Positions 1 to 9,264 of a DNA stretch of 64,000 bases are shown piece after piece. The position numbers and the translations under genes are program-made. Under the pieces are notes generated by a model that searched no databases, was not told where the DNA came from, and saw only the letters and a program-made list of their open reading frames with translations. The stretch lies in the NCBI RefSeq assembly GCF_900115055.1, contig NZ_FOVD01000003.1, forward strand, positions 310,001 through 374,000. Reading direction: 5' to 3'. The DNA comes from Chryseobacterium oleae. Its GTDB lineage: Bacteria; Bacteroidota; Bacteroidia; Flavobacteriales; Weeksellaceae. Within the stretch, counting starts at the first letter, position 1, and each line of letters begins with the position of its first letter.

Positions 1-1
1 G

Positions 2-1462
2 ATTACATTTCTGCTGTCTCATTTGCTGGTTTCTTTTGCTGCATTTTTAGAAAAGAATAAAGAACTCAATTTCTGGCAGTACAACAAGAATCTTTTCGTG
101 AATATCTTTCTTACAGCCGTATTCACCGGGGTTCTTACGGGAGGTGTGGAGCTGGCGATTCTGGCGGTAGACAAATTATTCGATTTTAATTTCAACGATA
201 ATCTTTATATAGATACGTTTTATACTTTAGCTATTTTCGGAAGCTGTTTTATCTTCCTTTTGTTTAATGAAACCGGGTTGGATTATCTTGAAAAAGACGG
301 GACTTATCCTGTCATCTTAAAATTTTTCACTCAATTCGTCCTGATTCCGTTGCTTTTCATTTATCTGATTATTCTTTATATCTACTCATTTAAAATAGTC
401 ATCAACTGGGAGCTTCCACGCGGCTGGGTTTCTTATCTGGTACTGGCTTACAGCATTGTGGGAATACTTGCGTTACTGCTCGTTTACCCACTTAAAGAAG
501 AAAAAGCAAAATCGTGGGTAAAAGTGTTTTCAAAGCTGTTTTACTACACCATCATTCCATTGATAGTCCTATTATTTACGGCGATATTTACAAGAATATT
601 AGAATACGGTTATACAGAGCCCAGATATTTCGTATTGTTGCTGGCATTATGGCTGTTGAGCGTAGTTGTTTATTTTGTATTGAATAAAAAAGCAAGTATC
701 AAATTTATTCCGATAAGCCTGTTTGTATTTGGAGTCTTTTCTTTAATTTTTCCGTATTTGAATGCATTCAGCGTTGCAAAAAGAAGCCAGCAGAACCAAT
801 TGATGACGCTATTGAGCCAAAACAAACTTTTGGTTAATAATAAAATAGACTTTCAAAAGAAAATATCAGATAAACTGGTTGACGAAATTGCCGATAAGTT
901 TGGCTTCCTGGCAGAAAGAAAACAGAAAGATTTCCTTTTAACCCTGCTCGATCCTAAAACAAAGGAACTTTTAGTCCGTGATTTTGATAGCCCTACTTCA
1001 TGGGGAATCAATAACAGTATTAGAAATGCTTTTACCCACGTAGATAAAATTTCAGACGTTTCAAAACTAGAAAGACTTGTTTTAGAATCTGAAACGAAGA
1101 TTATCCTTATTCACGGATACCAATATCTGATTAATTTTAACAGCTTTAATCAGGAATCCAGAACCATTAATGGGGATACATTTCAGATTGATAATCAGAC
1201 CGAGGTGAATAACGCAAGGTCAATTAAAGTAAGTCTGAATTCGAAAGAAGCCGTAGATTTCAGTTCAGCTATGAATAAGCTGTTTGAAGACAATTCAAGG
1301 AAGACAGAAACCGTACGCGTAAAGGAAATTGCAATGGAAAGTGACCTGGGCAAATACCATATCAAAATTATTTTCCCAAGTATAACAAGAGAAAAAGCCT
1401 CGTACAATAAGCAATACAATATCTACTATGAGGATGCAGTCATGCTGATCAGGGAGAAATAA
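2..1462 (+). CDS. DUF4153 domain membrane protein (5' partial)
   Basis: The reading frame is open to the left edge of the window, so the N-terminus is missing; a TTG at 23 is probably internal. About six hydrophobic segments fill the first 260 visible residues. A soluble C-terminal domain of roughly 210 residues follows, beginning near the SVAKRSQQNQLM stretch. This layout resembles DUF4153 proteins of Bacteroidota, an inner-membrane family of unknown function. A strong hairpin terminator follows the stop codon, so this is the last gene of its transcript. The family call is from memory of its general layout. Confidence 0.7.
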   Translation: MTFLLSHLLVSFAAFLEKNKELNFWQYNKNLFVNIFLTAVFTGVLTGGVELAILAVDKLFDFNFNDNLYIDTFYTLAIFGSCFIFLLFNETGLDYLEKDGTYPVILKFFTQFVLIPLLFIYLIILYIYSFKIVINWELPRGWVSYLVLAYSIVGILALLLVYPLKEEKAKSWVKVFSKLFYYTIIPLIVLLFTAIFTRILEYGYTEPRYFVLLLALWLLSVVVYFVLNKKASIKFIPISLFVFGVFSLIFPYLNAFSVAKRSQQNQLMTLLSQNKLLVNNKIDFQKKISDKLVDEIADKFGFLAERKQKDFLLTLLDPKTKELLVRDFDSPTSWGINNSIRNAFTHVDKISDVSKLERLVLESETKIILIHGYQYLINFNSFNQESRTINGDTFQIDNQTEVNNARSIKVSLNSKEAVDFSSAMNKLFEDNSRKTETVRVKEIAMESDLGKYHIKIIFPSITREKASYNKQYNIYYEDAVMLIREK

Positions 1463-1470
1463 ATATATAA

Positions 1471-1505
1471 AGCCGTTTCATAGTTGTGAAACGGCTTTTT
1501 TGTTT
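1471..1505 (+). terminator. Rho-independent terminator after the DUF4153 gene
   Basis: A 10-base perfect stem (AGCCGTTTCA paired with TGAAACGGCT), a six-base loop and a T-run lie nine bases after the stop codon. Confidence 0.9.
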
Positions 1506-1864
1506 TAGCTCCTATTTTTTTTATCTACTTTAACACGTTCGCTTAGTCGAATCGATCTTGATTGATTACGTCTTTGCAATTCCTTAAAATATACATTCCT
1601 AATGTAACATCTTTGCGAGAAAAAAATATGGTTAATAGATCAATCTCAAAAACTGAACGAATACAGATCAGATGATTATTTCACGCAGATTAATCAGATG
1701 ATGCAGATTTCTATATTTGTTAATCTACTGTATGCATATAATACGCGAGAGTGCTTAATTTTTATTTATTCCACAAATTTCGCCTTTGATCTGAAGTATT
1801 CTTAATTATGAATGCAAAAAAATATCCCTTTCTAAAATCTATTTTAAAAAGGGATAAATAATGC
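1506..1864. other. Gene-free gap with decayed CGCAGATTA-type repeat
   Basis: No credible reading frame was seen. Around 1680-1712 the words CGCAGATTAATCAGATGATG and GCAGATTTCT recur in diverged form. The same vocabulary (ACAGATTACGCAGATTTTCAC) appears near 30377, so this is probably an old intergenic repeat rather than a regulatory region. Confidence 0.5.
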
Positions 1865-1865
1865 A

Positions 1866-1890
1866 TAAAAAAAGCGGCTAAAAAGCCGCC
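1866..1890 (-). terminator. Terminator of the RRM gene
   Basis: On the minus strand GGCGGCT pairs with AGCCGCT around a short T/A loop and is followed by a run of seven T. It lies 8 bases beyond the stop codon of the RNA-binding protein gene. Confidence 0.85.
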
Positions 1891-1898
1891 TTATATTT

Positions 1899-2267
1899 TT
1901 ACCAACGATTTCCGCCGCCGTTACCACCACGGTTGTTTCCACCACCGTAGCCGCTACCGCCGCCTCTATTGTTGTTTCCTCCGTAACCTCCTCCTCTGTT
2001 GTTGTCAAAGCTTCTTCTTGGCTTTTCTTCTCTTGGCTTAGCTTCAGATACGTTCAACTCTTTTCCGTTGAATTCTTTCTGGTTAAGAGCTTCGATAGCT
2101 TGCTTTCCTTCTTCATCACCCATTTCTACAAAACCGAAACCTCTTGAACGGCCAGTTTCTCTGTCTGTAACGATTTTAGCTGATGATACATCACCAAATT
2201 CTGCGAATAGATCGTGCAACTCATATTCTTTAGTTGCGTAATTGATGTTTGAAACAAAAATGTTCAT
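1899..2267 (-). CDS. Glycine-rich RNA-binding protein (RRM)
   Basis: This 122-residue protein has one RNA recognition motif (about 1-78) with RNP2 (NIFVSNI, 2-8) and RNP1 (SRGFGFVEM, 41-49). A basic linker follows, then an RGG/asparagine tail (91-122) ending NGGGNRW. Family members bind single-stranded RNA and are often cold- or stress-induced in bacteria; the exact role here is unknown. The gene is monocistronic, with its own promoter-like box about 80 bases upstream and its own terminator. The repetitive tail uses GGT/GGC codons and is likely to vary in length between strains. Confidence 0.9.
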   Translation of the reverse strand: MNIFVSNINYATKEYELHDLFAEFGDVSSAKIVTDRETGRSRGFGFVEMGDEEGKQAIEALNQKEFNGKELNVSEAKPREEKPRRSFDNNRGGGYGGNNNRGGGSGYGGGNNRGGNGGGNRW

Positions 2268-2346
2268 TTTAAATAAAAATTAAATATTAATAAAAATTTG
2301 ATATATAAGAGAAAAACAACATAAATTAATGAACAAATATTGATTC

Positions 2347-2354
2347 CAAATATA
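2347..2354 (-). promoter_or_regulatory. Bacteroidota -7 box (TATATTTG) for the RRM gene
   Basis: Minus-strand TATATTTG fits the TAnnTTTG consensus and would start a 5' leader of about 75 bases. No clear -33 TTG was found at standard spacing. The rest of the 307-base gap (2268-2574) is very AT-rich and holds no other feature I can name. A long leader would suit cold-shock-type control, but that is inference. Confidence 0.5.
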
Positions 2355-2574
2355 AACGTATGCAAGATACAATTAATAAATTAAAATCAAAGTTTTTTTT
2401 CAAGTATTTCTCACCTCCTATTGAATTCATACCTTTATTTTATTAATTAGCATCAATTAAGTATTGTTATTCAATAAATTTTTACCGAAATTCGCTTAAA
2501 GTTAAAGTTAGTTAACATAATAAAAAGCAATTTAGAAATCCCCGAAACAGCAAATATAACCCAATATAATCACT

Positions 2575-2778
2575 ATGCCTATTATAATAAACCTTGATGT
2601 GATGATGGCCAAGAGAAAAATGTCACTGAATGAGCTCTCAGAAAGGATCAATCTCACCCTATCCAACATCTCAAATCTAAAGACCGGAAAAGCCAAGGCC
2701 ATCCGTTTCAGCACCCTGGATGCTATCTGCAAAGCACTAGACTGTCAGCCCGGAGATATTTTGGAATTCCGGGAGTAA
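2575..2778 (+). CDS. Small Cro/C1-type (XRE) transcriptional regulator
   Basis: This 67-residue protein is essentially a single helix-turn-helix domain of the YozG-like subgroup. It has the pattern MSLNELSERINLTLSNISNL followed by a basic turn and a second helix pair ending DCQPGDILEF. Proteins of this size usually act as dimers on nearby promoters; the target is unknown. It lies 54 bases before the DUF6157 gene on the same strand and could be co-expressed with it. Confidence 0.85.
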   Translation: MPIIINLDVMMAKRKMSLNELSERINLTLSNISNLKTGKAKAIRFSTLDAICKALDCQPGDILEFRE

Positions 2779-2832
2779 TCCGGACTAAACATTACATACA
2801 TTTGTATTCCAATCACCATACCTATTATATAT

Positions 2833-3243
2833 ATGATACATACCACCAATTACACCAATACTTTTATTGAAATCGCTGACGACTGCCCGGTATCAAATGC
2901 TGAAGTCCCTCCTGAAAAGAAAGTAAAAACCTTAGCTAAACTTCAGTATGAGCAGATTGTAAAAGAACCTTACCGGTATTCTTCTGATGATATTGTTTTT
3001 GAATGCTATGCTGTAAAAAACGACATTTCTGATAGTGAAAAGCCACAGGCAAGAATCGATTTCTTCTCAAAAGGTCAACCCTGCCTCAGGTCCTCCCCTT
3101 TGGCCAAACGTTACGGATTCGGAATTCATCATAATGAAGACAGTAAAGTGGCTATTTTTTCGGTTGAAAGTAGCGAGTATCAAAAGTTTTTATATGATAA
3201 CACCATCAAAAAAGTAAAAGCTATGCGCTCCAAGAAAATATGA
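2833..3243 (+). CDS. DUF6157-like protein
   Basis: A 136-residue soluble protein with no signal peptide. The N-terminus (MIHTTNYTNTFIEIADDCP) and the central SSPLAKRYGFGIHHN segment match my recollection of DUF6157, a widespread bacterial family without assigned function. The start is the first ATG after a TACATTTG box at 2797-2804. No catalytic motif could be identified. Confidence 0.6.
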   Translation: MIHTTNYTNTFIEIADDCPVSNAEVPPEKKVKTLAKLQYEQIVKEPYRYSSDDIVFECYAVKNDISDSEKPQARIDFFSKGQPCLRSSPLAKRYGFGIHHNEDSKVAIFSVESSEYQKFLYDNTIKKVKAMRSKKI

Positions 3244-3288
3244 TTGAGAAAATGAATCATTTCCTTCAGATCAGTAAATACAGTTTCC

Positions 3289-3319
3289 TTGATAAACCCA
3301 GTTTTTAACACTAAATTTG
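3289..3319 (+). promoter_or_regulatory. Promoter of the thioesterase/AraC pair
   Basis: TTG at 3289-3291 and TAAATTTG at 3312-3319 are separated by 20 bases, a good match to the Bacteroidota primary sigma consensus. The box ends 19 bases before the thioesterase ATG. Confidence 0.65.
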
Positions 3320-3338
3320 TGAAGCAAATTATTAAAAG

Positions 3339-3731
3339 ATGAACTACCATACCAGAAAATGGGTAAAACCCGAAGACCTGAACCCGAATCACTCTCTTTT
3401 TGGAGGAAGACTTTTACAGTGGATTGACGAAGAAGCCGCATTGTATGCCATTATTCAACTGGAAAATACAAAAGTGGTCACGAAATTTATTTCAGAAATC
3501 AATTTTGTAAGCTCAGCTAAACAGGGAGACATTATAGAAATAGGGATTGAGGCCACTCACTTCGGTTCTTCTTCCGTGACCTTAAAATGTGATGTAAGAA
3601 ATAAAATGACCCACCAGACCATTATCACCGTAGATAAAATTGTGATGGTGAACCTGGACAGTGAAGGAAATCCTGCACCGCACGGAAAAACACAGATCGA
3701 ATTTGTAAAAGACAGACTGAGCAAGCCATGA
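3339..3731 (+). CDS. Acyl-CoA thioesterase, hotdog fold (YciA/BFIT-like)
   Basis: This 130-residue protein is a single hotdog domain. The active-site segment NHSLFGGRLLQWIDEEAA carries the typical GG and acidic residue, and the strand FISEINFVSSAKQGDIIEIG follows. The family hydrolyses acyl-CoA thioesters in the cytosol, but the preferred chain length cannot be read from sequence. The stop codon overlaps the start of the AraC-type gene by four bases (ATGA), indicating translational coupling even though the next gene looks copper-related. Confidence 0.85.
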   Translation: MNYHTRKWVKPEDLNPNHSLFGGRLLQWIDEEAALYAIIQLENTKVVTKFISEINFVSSAKQGDIIEIGIEATHFGSSSVTLKCDVRNKMTHQTIITVDKIVMVNLDSEGNPAPHGKTQIEFVKDRLSKP

Positions 3732-4288
3732 AAATTTTCATCAAAAACATGGTGTGCAACCGCTGTATTTCCGCAGTAGAAAAAATATTCAGTGAGGCAG
3801 ATGTGAGCGTACGTTCTGTCACTTTGGGAGAAGTCGAGACTGAAACGGATATTCCTGCTGAAAAAATGCTGGCTGTAGAAAAGAACCTCCTTGAAACAGG
3901 CTTTGAAAGGATTATGGATTCTACCCATCAGTTGGTTGATAAGATCAAAAACAAGATCATTCTCAAGATCAGTGAACTGGATATTGATGAAGATTTTCTT
4001 CTTTCGGAATTCTTAAGTTCAAAGATCCATAAAGACTACAGCTCCCTTTCCAAAACCTTTTCCCAAAACGAAAATATTACCCTGGAACAGTTCTTTATCC
4101 TTCATAAAATTGAAAAGGTAAAAGAACTGCTTCTTTATAATGAATTTACCCTCACCGAAATAGCCGGAAAACTAGGTTATAAAAGCGTTCAGCATCTTTC
4201 TTCCCAGTTCCGGAACATTACCGGTTTTACCCCTACAGAATTCAAAAAACTGAAGGATCATCAAAGGAAAACCCTGGACAGCTTTTAA
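3728..4288 (+). CDS. AraC-type regulator with N-terminal HMA-like segment
   Basis: A 186-residue protein. The first about 65 residues resemble a heavy-metal-associated (HMA) domain: a short strand leads to NMVCNRC (Cys10, Cys13), followed by a helix, strands and a second helix. Residues about 80-175 form an AraC-type double helix-turn-helix (FTLTEIAGKLGYKSVQHLSS, then the GFTPTEFKK signature). The usual large sugar-binding domain is absent. The next gene is a copper-transporting ATPase whose own HMA domain has MTCSGC. The simplest reading is a metal-responsive activator of that gene, with the two cysteines binding Cu(I). This is inference; the regulator class is clear, the ligand is not shown. 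Confidence 0.8.
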   Translation: MKIFIKNMVCNRCISAVEKIFSEADVSVRSVTLGEVETETDIPAEKMLAVEKNLLETGFERIMDSTHQLVDKIKNKIILKISELDIDEDFLLSEFLSSKIHKDYSSLSKTFSQNENITLEQFFILHKIEKVKELLLYNEFTLTEIAGKLGYKSVQHLSSQFRNITGFTPTEFKKLKDHQRKTLDSF

Positions 4289-4486
4289 GTTAGAGAGTCG
4301 GAGGGTTTGAGAGTTTGAGTATGGGAGAGTTTAAACGTAAACGTATTTTAAGTTACTCAACTCAGTTACTATGATAATAAAACATCAAAAGTCCCTATTC
4401 TCAAACTTTTCAATTTATACACTCTACCACTCTCAGACTCTCTAACTCTCCCACCCTAAAACCCTCCCACACTCAAACCCACTCCC
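4289..4486 (+). repeat. 8-base word-repeat island with opposed arms
   Basis: Directly after the AraC stop codon come five in-phase 8-base purine-rich words (GTTAGAGA, GTCGGAGG, GTTTGAGA, GTTTGAGT, ATGGGAGA; 4289-4328). After an AT-rich centre come eight in-phase pyrimidine-rich words (4420-4483, such as CACTCTAC, CACTCTCA, GACTCTCT, AACTCTCC). The arms are roughly complementary, so the transcript could fold into a long imperfect hairpin. The element occupies most of the gap before copA. Related islands are at 15902, 26753, 34177 and 40594. Confidence 0.8.
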
Positions 4487-4570
4487 GGCAAAATTCTATA
4501 ACTATTATCCTTAAATTTATAACAGCATTAGCCATTCATTTTGGACATTTGTACTATAAATTCAAGGATC

Positions 4571-7435
4571 ATGAACAGACAATATAATATACTCGGAATG
4601 ACGTGCTCCGGTTGTCAGAAAAAAATTTCTGAAAAACTCAACAGCGTTGAGGGAGTAACAGCCGATGTCAATCTGGAAACCCATACCGCAACCATCACTT
4701 CCGATAAGGAGATCGAACTTTCAGTTTTAAATAATGCTTTAGGAGATAAATACAGACTGGAGGACCCTAAAAAACCTGAAACTGCATTTGTAAAACCTCA
4801 GGACAGGGTTTCACCGTCTTCAGTCTATTACTGCCCGATGGAATGTGAAGGCGACAAAGTCTATTTCAAACAGGGTGAAAGATGTCCTGACTGTAAGATG
4901 TATCTGGTTCCTATCGAGGAAAAGCATGCTAAAGATCCCAATCATAAACCGACCTATTCATCAACCCATCTTCCGGAAAACTTCAAAGACAGTGTAGGAA
5001 AATACTATTGTCCGATGTTTTGTGAAGGAGATAAAGTCTATGATGAAAAAGGCGACTGTCCGGTTTGCCACATGCATCTGGAAGAAATCACCGAAGATAT
5101 GGCTAAAAACGTGGTTTCTCATAATCACCAGCAGACTCATTCCCATCATAATCATCATAACCACAGCCATAATCATGAAGCACCAAAAGTCACCGATGAT
5201 ATGGCCGGAAAGTATTACTGCCCGATGTATTGTGAAGGTGACAAAACCTATGATTCCAACGTAGGATGCCCTGTCTGCGGAATGGATCTGGTGAAATATC
5301 CCGAAAAGAAAACAGCAAAATATACCTGTCCTATGCACCCGGAAATCATCCGTGACGAGCCAGGAGACTGCCCGATCTGCGGAATGGATCTGGTGAGAAT
5401 GCCCGACAGTGAAAGTGATGAAGAGGATGAAACCTACAATATTTTAAAAAAGAAATTCTTCATTTCTCTGGCCTTTACCGTTCCTGTTTTTATTCTTTCA
5501 ATGGGTGGAATGTTCATCAATTTCCCGTTTTCCCATAACATACAGGGATTCATCGAGCTTGCCCTAACACTTCCTGTTCTGTTTTATTCAGGATGGTTTA
5601 TTCTGAAAAGAGGCTGGGTTTCATTCAAAACCTGGAACTTAAATATGTTCAGCCTGATTGCTTTAGGTGTTGCCGCAGCATTTATATTCAGTATCGTGGC
5701 ATTGGCTTTTCCGGATATTATCCCTCATGAAATCAGAGGGCACAATCATGAAATTCCGCTGTATTTTGAGGCGGTCTGTGTGATTTTAACCCTTGTGATA
5801 TTAGGACAACTGATGGAAGCTGCAGCGCATAAAAAAACAGGAAATGCCATCAAGGAACTGATGAATCTTTCGCCTGACGAAGCCAATCTTATCGTGAATG
5901 GAGAAGAAAAAAGAGTATTGCTTTCTCAGGTGAACATCGGAGATCTTTTAAAAGTAAAACCGGGCGAAAAAATCCCTGTTGACGGAAAGATCACCGAAGG
6001 AACTTCTTTGGTAGACGAAAGCATGATCACCGGAGAACCTGTACCTGTAGAGAAAAGTATTGATGACAGAGTTTCTTCTGGAACCATCAACGGGAATAAA
6101 GTATTCATCATGAAAGCTGAAAAAGTTGGCGATGAAACCCTTCTTTCCCAGATCATTAAAATGGTGAATGAAGCCAGCCGAAGCAGAGCACCTATCCAGA
6201 AACTAACTGACAAAGTTTCCAAAGTTTTTGTCCCTGTTGTGATTCTTATTGCTGTTCTTACCTTTATTTTATGGCAGTTTTTCGGACCGGAAGGCAAGAG
6301 AAGTTTATTTGCTTTCGTGAATGCTGTTGCGGTTTTAATTGTAGCCTGTCCGTGTGCACTTGGTTTAGCCACACCGATGTCTCTGATGGTAGGAATCGGG
6401 AAAGGAGCCAAAAGCGGTATCCTGATCAAAAATGCAGAAGCATTGGAACAAATGCATAAAGTAAATGTTCTGATCACCGATAAAACGGGAACACTAACAG
6501 AAGGAAAGCCATCTGTAGAATATATTGAAACATCTGGAAACGGAGACAAAAATGAAATCTTAAAACTGGCTTTTTCTCTCAACCAAAATTCGGAGCACCC
6601 GTTGTCTAATGCAGTGATTAAAAAAGCAAAAGAAGAAAATTTAACCGCTGAAAAAGTAGATCAGTTTGAAAACATCTCAGGAAAAGGAGTTCAGGGAAAT
6701 ATCAATGGAAAAACGGTTTACTTAGGAAACGAAGGTCTTCTGATCTCAAATAGTCTTGCCATTCCACAGGAATTAAAACAAAAAGCAGTGGAAGTACAGT
6801 CGAAGGCACATACCATCTCTTATATTGCACAGGATAAAAATGTGTTGGGCTTCATCAGCTTTACCGATAAAATTAAAGATACTTCCAAAAAAGCAGTTCA
6901 GCGTCTGATGAATGAGGGAATTGATGTCATCATGATGACCGGAGACAATGAACATACCGCAAAAGCAGTTGCTGACGAACTGGGAATCAAGCATTATAAA
7001 GCAGGCTGTCTTCCGGAAGATAAACTGAATGAAGTGAAAAAACTGCAGCAGCAAGGCAAAATCGTAGCCATGACCGGCGATGGAATCAATGACTCCCCTG
7101 CTCTGGCTCAATCCAATGTAGGAATTGCCATGGGAACCGGAACTGATGTTGCGATGGAAAGTGCAGAGATTACATTATTAAAAGGAGATATTTTAGGAGT
7201 CGCAAAAGCCAAACTCTTAAGTGAAAAACTCCTTAAAAACATCAAAGAAAATCTGTTTTTCGCCTTTATCTATAATGTATTGGGTATTCCGGTAGCGGCA
7301 GGATTATTGTATCCTTTCTTTGGAATATTATTGTCCCCGATGATCGCAGCGGCAGCAATGAGTGTCAGTTCACTGTCTGTTATTCTGAATTCACTACGTT
7401 TAAATTCTGTAGATCTGGATGCGGATGTAAAATAG
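4571..7435 (+). CDS. copA: Copper-translocating P-type ATPase with four extra metal-binding modules
   Basis: The ATG at 4571 (954 residues) is preferred over an in-frame start at 4541 because it opens directly into the HMA domain (GMTCSGC, Cys12 and Cys15). Four YHS-like heavy-metal-binding modules follow; three share YYCP-M-x-C-E-G-D-K, and the last is [17 protein letters not shown] His-rich linker lies between the second and third. The P1B core has TGEP, the membrane motif CPC (593-595), phosphorylated Asp637 in DKTGT, the SEHP motif and GDGIND. The last membrane segment has MSVSS, typical of Cu(I) pumps. The expected role is export of cytosolic copper. The AraC-type gene is the likely regulator, and a DUF72 gene follows after five bases. 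Confidence 0.92.
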   Translation: MNRQYNILGMTCSGCQKKISEKLNSVEGVTADVNLETHTATITSDKEIELSVLNNALGDKYRLEDPKKPETAFVKPQDRVSPSSVYYCPMECEGDKVYFKQGERCPDCKMYLVPIEEKHAKDPNHKPTYSSTHLPENFKDSVGKYYCPMFCEGDKVYDEKGDCPVCHMHLEEITEDMAKNVVSHNHQQTHSHHNHHNHSHNHEAPKVTDDMAGKYYCPMYCEGDKTYDSNVGCPVCGMDLVKYPEKKTAKYTCPMHPEIIRDEPGDCPICGMDLVRMPDSESDEEDETYNILKKKFFISLAFTVPVFILSMGGMFINFPFSHNIQGFIELALTLPVLFYSGWFILKRGWVSFKTWNLNMFSLIALGVAAAFIFSIVALAFPDIIPHEIRGHNHEIPLYFEAVCVILTLVILGQLMEAAAHKKTGNAIKELMNLSPDEANLIVNGEEKRVLLSQVNIGDLLKVKPGEKIPVDGKITEGTSLVDESMITGEPVPVEKSIDDRVSSGTINGNKVFIMKAEKVGDETLLSQIIKMVNEASRSRAPIQKLTDKVSKVFVPVVILIAVLTFILWQFFGPEGKRSLFAFVNAVAVLIVACPCALGLATPMSLMVGIGKGAKSGILIKNAEALEQMHKVNVLITDKTGTLTEGKPSVEYIETSGNGDKNEILKLAFSLNQNSEHPLSNAVIKKAKEENLTAEKVDQFENISGKGVQGNINGKTVYLGNEGLLISNSLAIPQELKQKAVEVQSKAHTISYIAQDKNVLGFISFTDKIKDTSKKAVQRLMNEGIDVIMMTGDNEHTAKAVADELGIKHYKAGCLPEDKLNEVKKLQQQGKIVAMTGDGINDSPALAQSNVGIAMGTGTDVAMESAEITLLKGDILGVAKAKLLSEKLLKNIKENLFFAFIYNVLGIPVAAGLLYPFFGILLSPMIAAAAMSVSSLSVILNSLRLNSVDLDADVK

Positions 7436-7440
7436 AAAGT

Positions 7441-8169
7441 ATGAAAAAAGGAAGTCTTTACATTGGATGTTCGGGATTTTATAATAACGACTGGAAAGGG
7501 TCGTTATATCCTGAAAATGCCCAAAGTAAAGACTTTCTTACTTTATATTCCGGGGTTTTCAATACGGTAGAGATCAATTCTACCTTTTACAGAAAACCTA
7601 CCGCCAAAACACTTCTAAAATGGCATGATGAAACTTCCGATGACTTTAAGTTCTTCATCAAAATTCCTAAAGTCATTTCCCATGAAAAACGTCTGAAAGA
7701 AGCAAAAGAAGATATTTCGGAATTCTGCGCCCACATTCAGACTCACTTACAAGAAAAACTTTCCGGGTTTCTGTACCAGTTTCCGCCTTCCTTTAAAAAA
7801 TCACAGGAAAATATGGATCTGATCGTATCCAGCCTTGACTTTAAGTATGTTAACGTTATTGAATTCCGCCATGAATCCTGGTGGGCCGATGAAATTTTTA
7901 CTTTTTTAAAAGAACATCAAATTATATTTTCCGGGGTAAGTTTTCCGGGTAACCTTCCTGAAGAGGTAATCATTAATCATCCTGAAATTTTATATTACAG
8001 ACTTCATGGAAAACCTGTTCTCTATAAATCAGAGTACAGCTCAGAGTTTATTAATGCTCTTGCGGAAAAAATCAAACATTCAGAACGAAAAGCATTTATA
8101 TTTTTCAATAATACTTGGGGAACTGCTGCCATTAAAAATGCGTTGTATCTCAAGAAAATTCTAGAGTAA
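7441..8169 (+). CDS. DUF72 family protein (YecE-like)
   Basis: A 242-residue protein with DUF72 hallmarks: the opening LYIGCSGFYNNDWKGSLYP, then FNTVEINSTFYRKP, the central VIEFRHESWW motif and a C-terminal FFNNT stretch. The family adopts a TIM-barrel fold and is of unknown function. It starts five bases after copA and is almost certainly co-transcribed with it. That proximity does not prove a role in metal handling, since DUF72 genes occur in many contexts. Confidence 0.9.
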   Translation: MKKGSLYIGCSGFYNNDWKGSLYPENAQSKDFLTLYSGVFNTVEINSTFYRKPTAKTLLKWHDETSDDFKFFIKIPKVISHEKRLKEAKEDISEFCAHIQTHLQEKLSGFLYQFPPSFKKSQENMDLIVSSLDFKYVNVIEFRHESWWADEIFTFLKEHQIIFSGVSFPGNLPEEVIINHPEILYYRLHGKPVLYKSEYSSEFINALAEKIKHSERKAFIFFNNTWGTAAIKNALYLKKILE

Positions 8170-8173
8170 TCAT

Positions 8174-8998
8174 TTATTTCTCTATTAAAACATCTACATT
8201 AATCGAAGGCTCTCCTGCTGAGAACTTTTTCCATTCTCCAAAATAATTTCTGTAATAGGTATTTTTAGAAAACGCGAAAATATTTCCTCCTAAAAAAAGC
8301 CTTCCTTTAAAATCTTCAGAAGCCCTTACGGAAACAAAGAAATCCCCATTCAACCAAATACTTTTATCATTCAAATCTAAAGAAATGGTATTGTCCCGGA
8401 TGTCTTCTTTGGTTATCGTGAGCTTCAATGTTTCATTTACCACCGATTCTCCGGGAAAATCGCCTGCAGAGTTTTGAATATCGAAGATCAGGGTAACAGG
8501 CTGGTCAATCTCAAATAAAGCTAGATTGAGATTTATTTTTTTAATCTTTAATTTTCTTTGGTTTTTAATCTTTATCGCATATTCTCTGAAAATTTTCTTT
8601 ACATCCTGGGAATCATAACCGCAATACACTTTTTTCGAATTTCTGGTTCCAAAGTTCTTTTGAACATATTTTTTGGGAACAATATTCACATTTTCAATTT
8701 CAACCGCTTTTTTACTGAGTGAAATATCATATTGGGATAAAGCTTCAAAATCTGAAATCTTGATCTTAAAAGGCTCGTATCCGTTTACCTCTACTTTCAA
8801 TATTTTATTTTTATCTAAACCTGTAAGATCAATAAAATATTTTCCTTCTTGATCGGTAATACTTCCAGTATCTTCATTCTCAATTCCAATTCTGGCATCC
8901 GTAACAGGCTGATGCTTTTCCGAAAAGATGGTTCCTGAAATCTTCTGAGCAGATAAATTGGCCGAAACCAGAAGAATAAATAGATGTTTAAAATTCAT
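8174..8998 (-). CDS. Secreted protein with CarboxypepD_reg-like N-terminal domain
   Basis: The ATG at 8998 is chosen because it opens a signal peptide (MNFKHLFILLVSANLSAQ); an upstream in-frame start at 9043 would bury it. A carboxypeptidase regulatory-like beta-sandwich of about 75 residues follows (ISGTIFSEKHQPVTDARIGI). The remaining about 170 residues are a beta-rich region without a recognised domain. Such proteins in Bacteroidota are usually periplasmic or outer-membrane associated. It converges on the DUF72 gene with four bases between stops. Function unknown. Confidence 0.75.
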   Translation of the reverse strand: MNFKHLFILLVSANLSAQKISGTIFSEKHQPVTDARIGIENEDTGSITDQEGKYFIDLTGLDKNKILKVEVNGYEPFKIKISDFEALSQYDISLSKKAVEIENVNIVPKKYVQKNFGTRNSKKVYCGYDSQDVKKIFREYAIKIKNQRKLKIKKINLNLALFEIDQPVTLIFDIQNSAGDFPGESVVNETLKLTITKEDIRDNTISLDLNDKSIWLNGDFFVSVRASEDFKGRLFLGGNIFAFSKNTYYRNYFGEWKKFSAGEPSINVDVLIEK

Positions 8999-9264
8999 CA
9001 GATAAAATAATTCCCGAATATAGGAAGAATAAGAAAACCTCAATACAAATAGAAAAAATAAATGGATTTAGTATTTATAAATGTTAAAATTAAAGAATAC
9101 AAAAACATAATCCATAAACCCAGCATTCTATCCGAAATATGCTTTAAAATAAACTCCTTAAAATAAACTTAAAAAGTAAAAATTTAACAATTGATGGCAT
9201 ATAATTTGTTAATATTTCATCATTATTTTAACGATTTTTAACTATTTAAATCTCCATTATCTTT

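Noticed and set aside
5926..6582. 218-codon minus-strand frame inside copA
   Set aside because: It is an antisense shadow of a strongly conserved ATPase region; all diagnostic motifs are on the plus strand.
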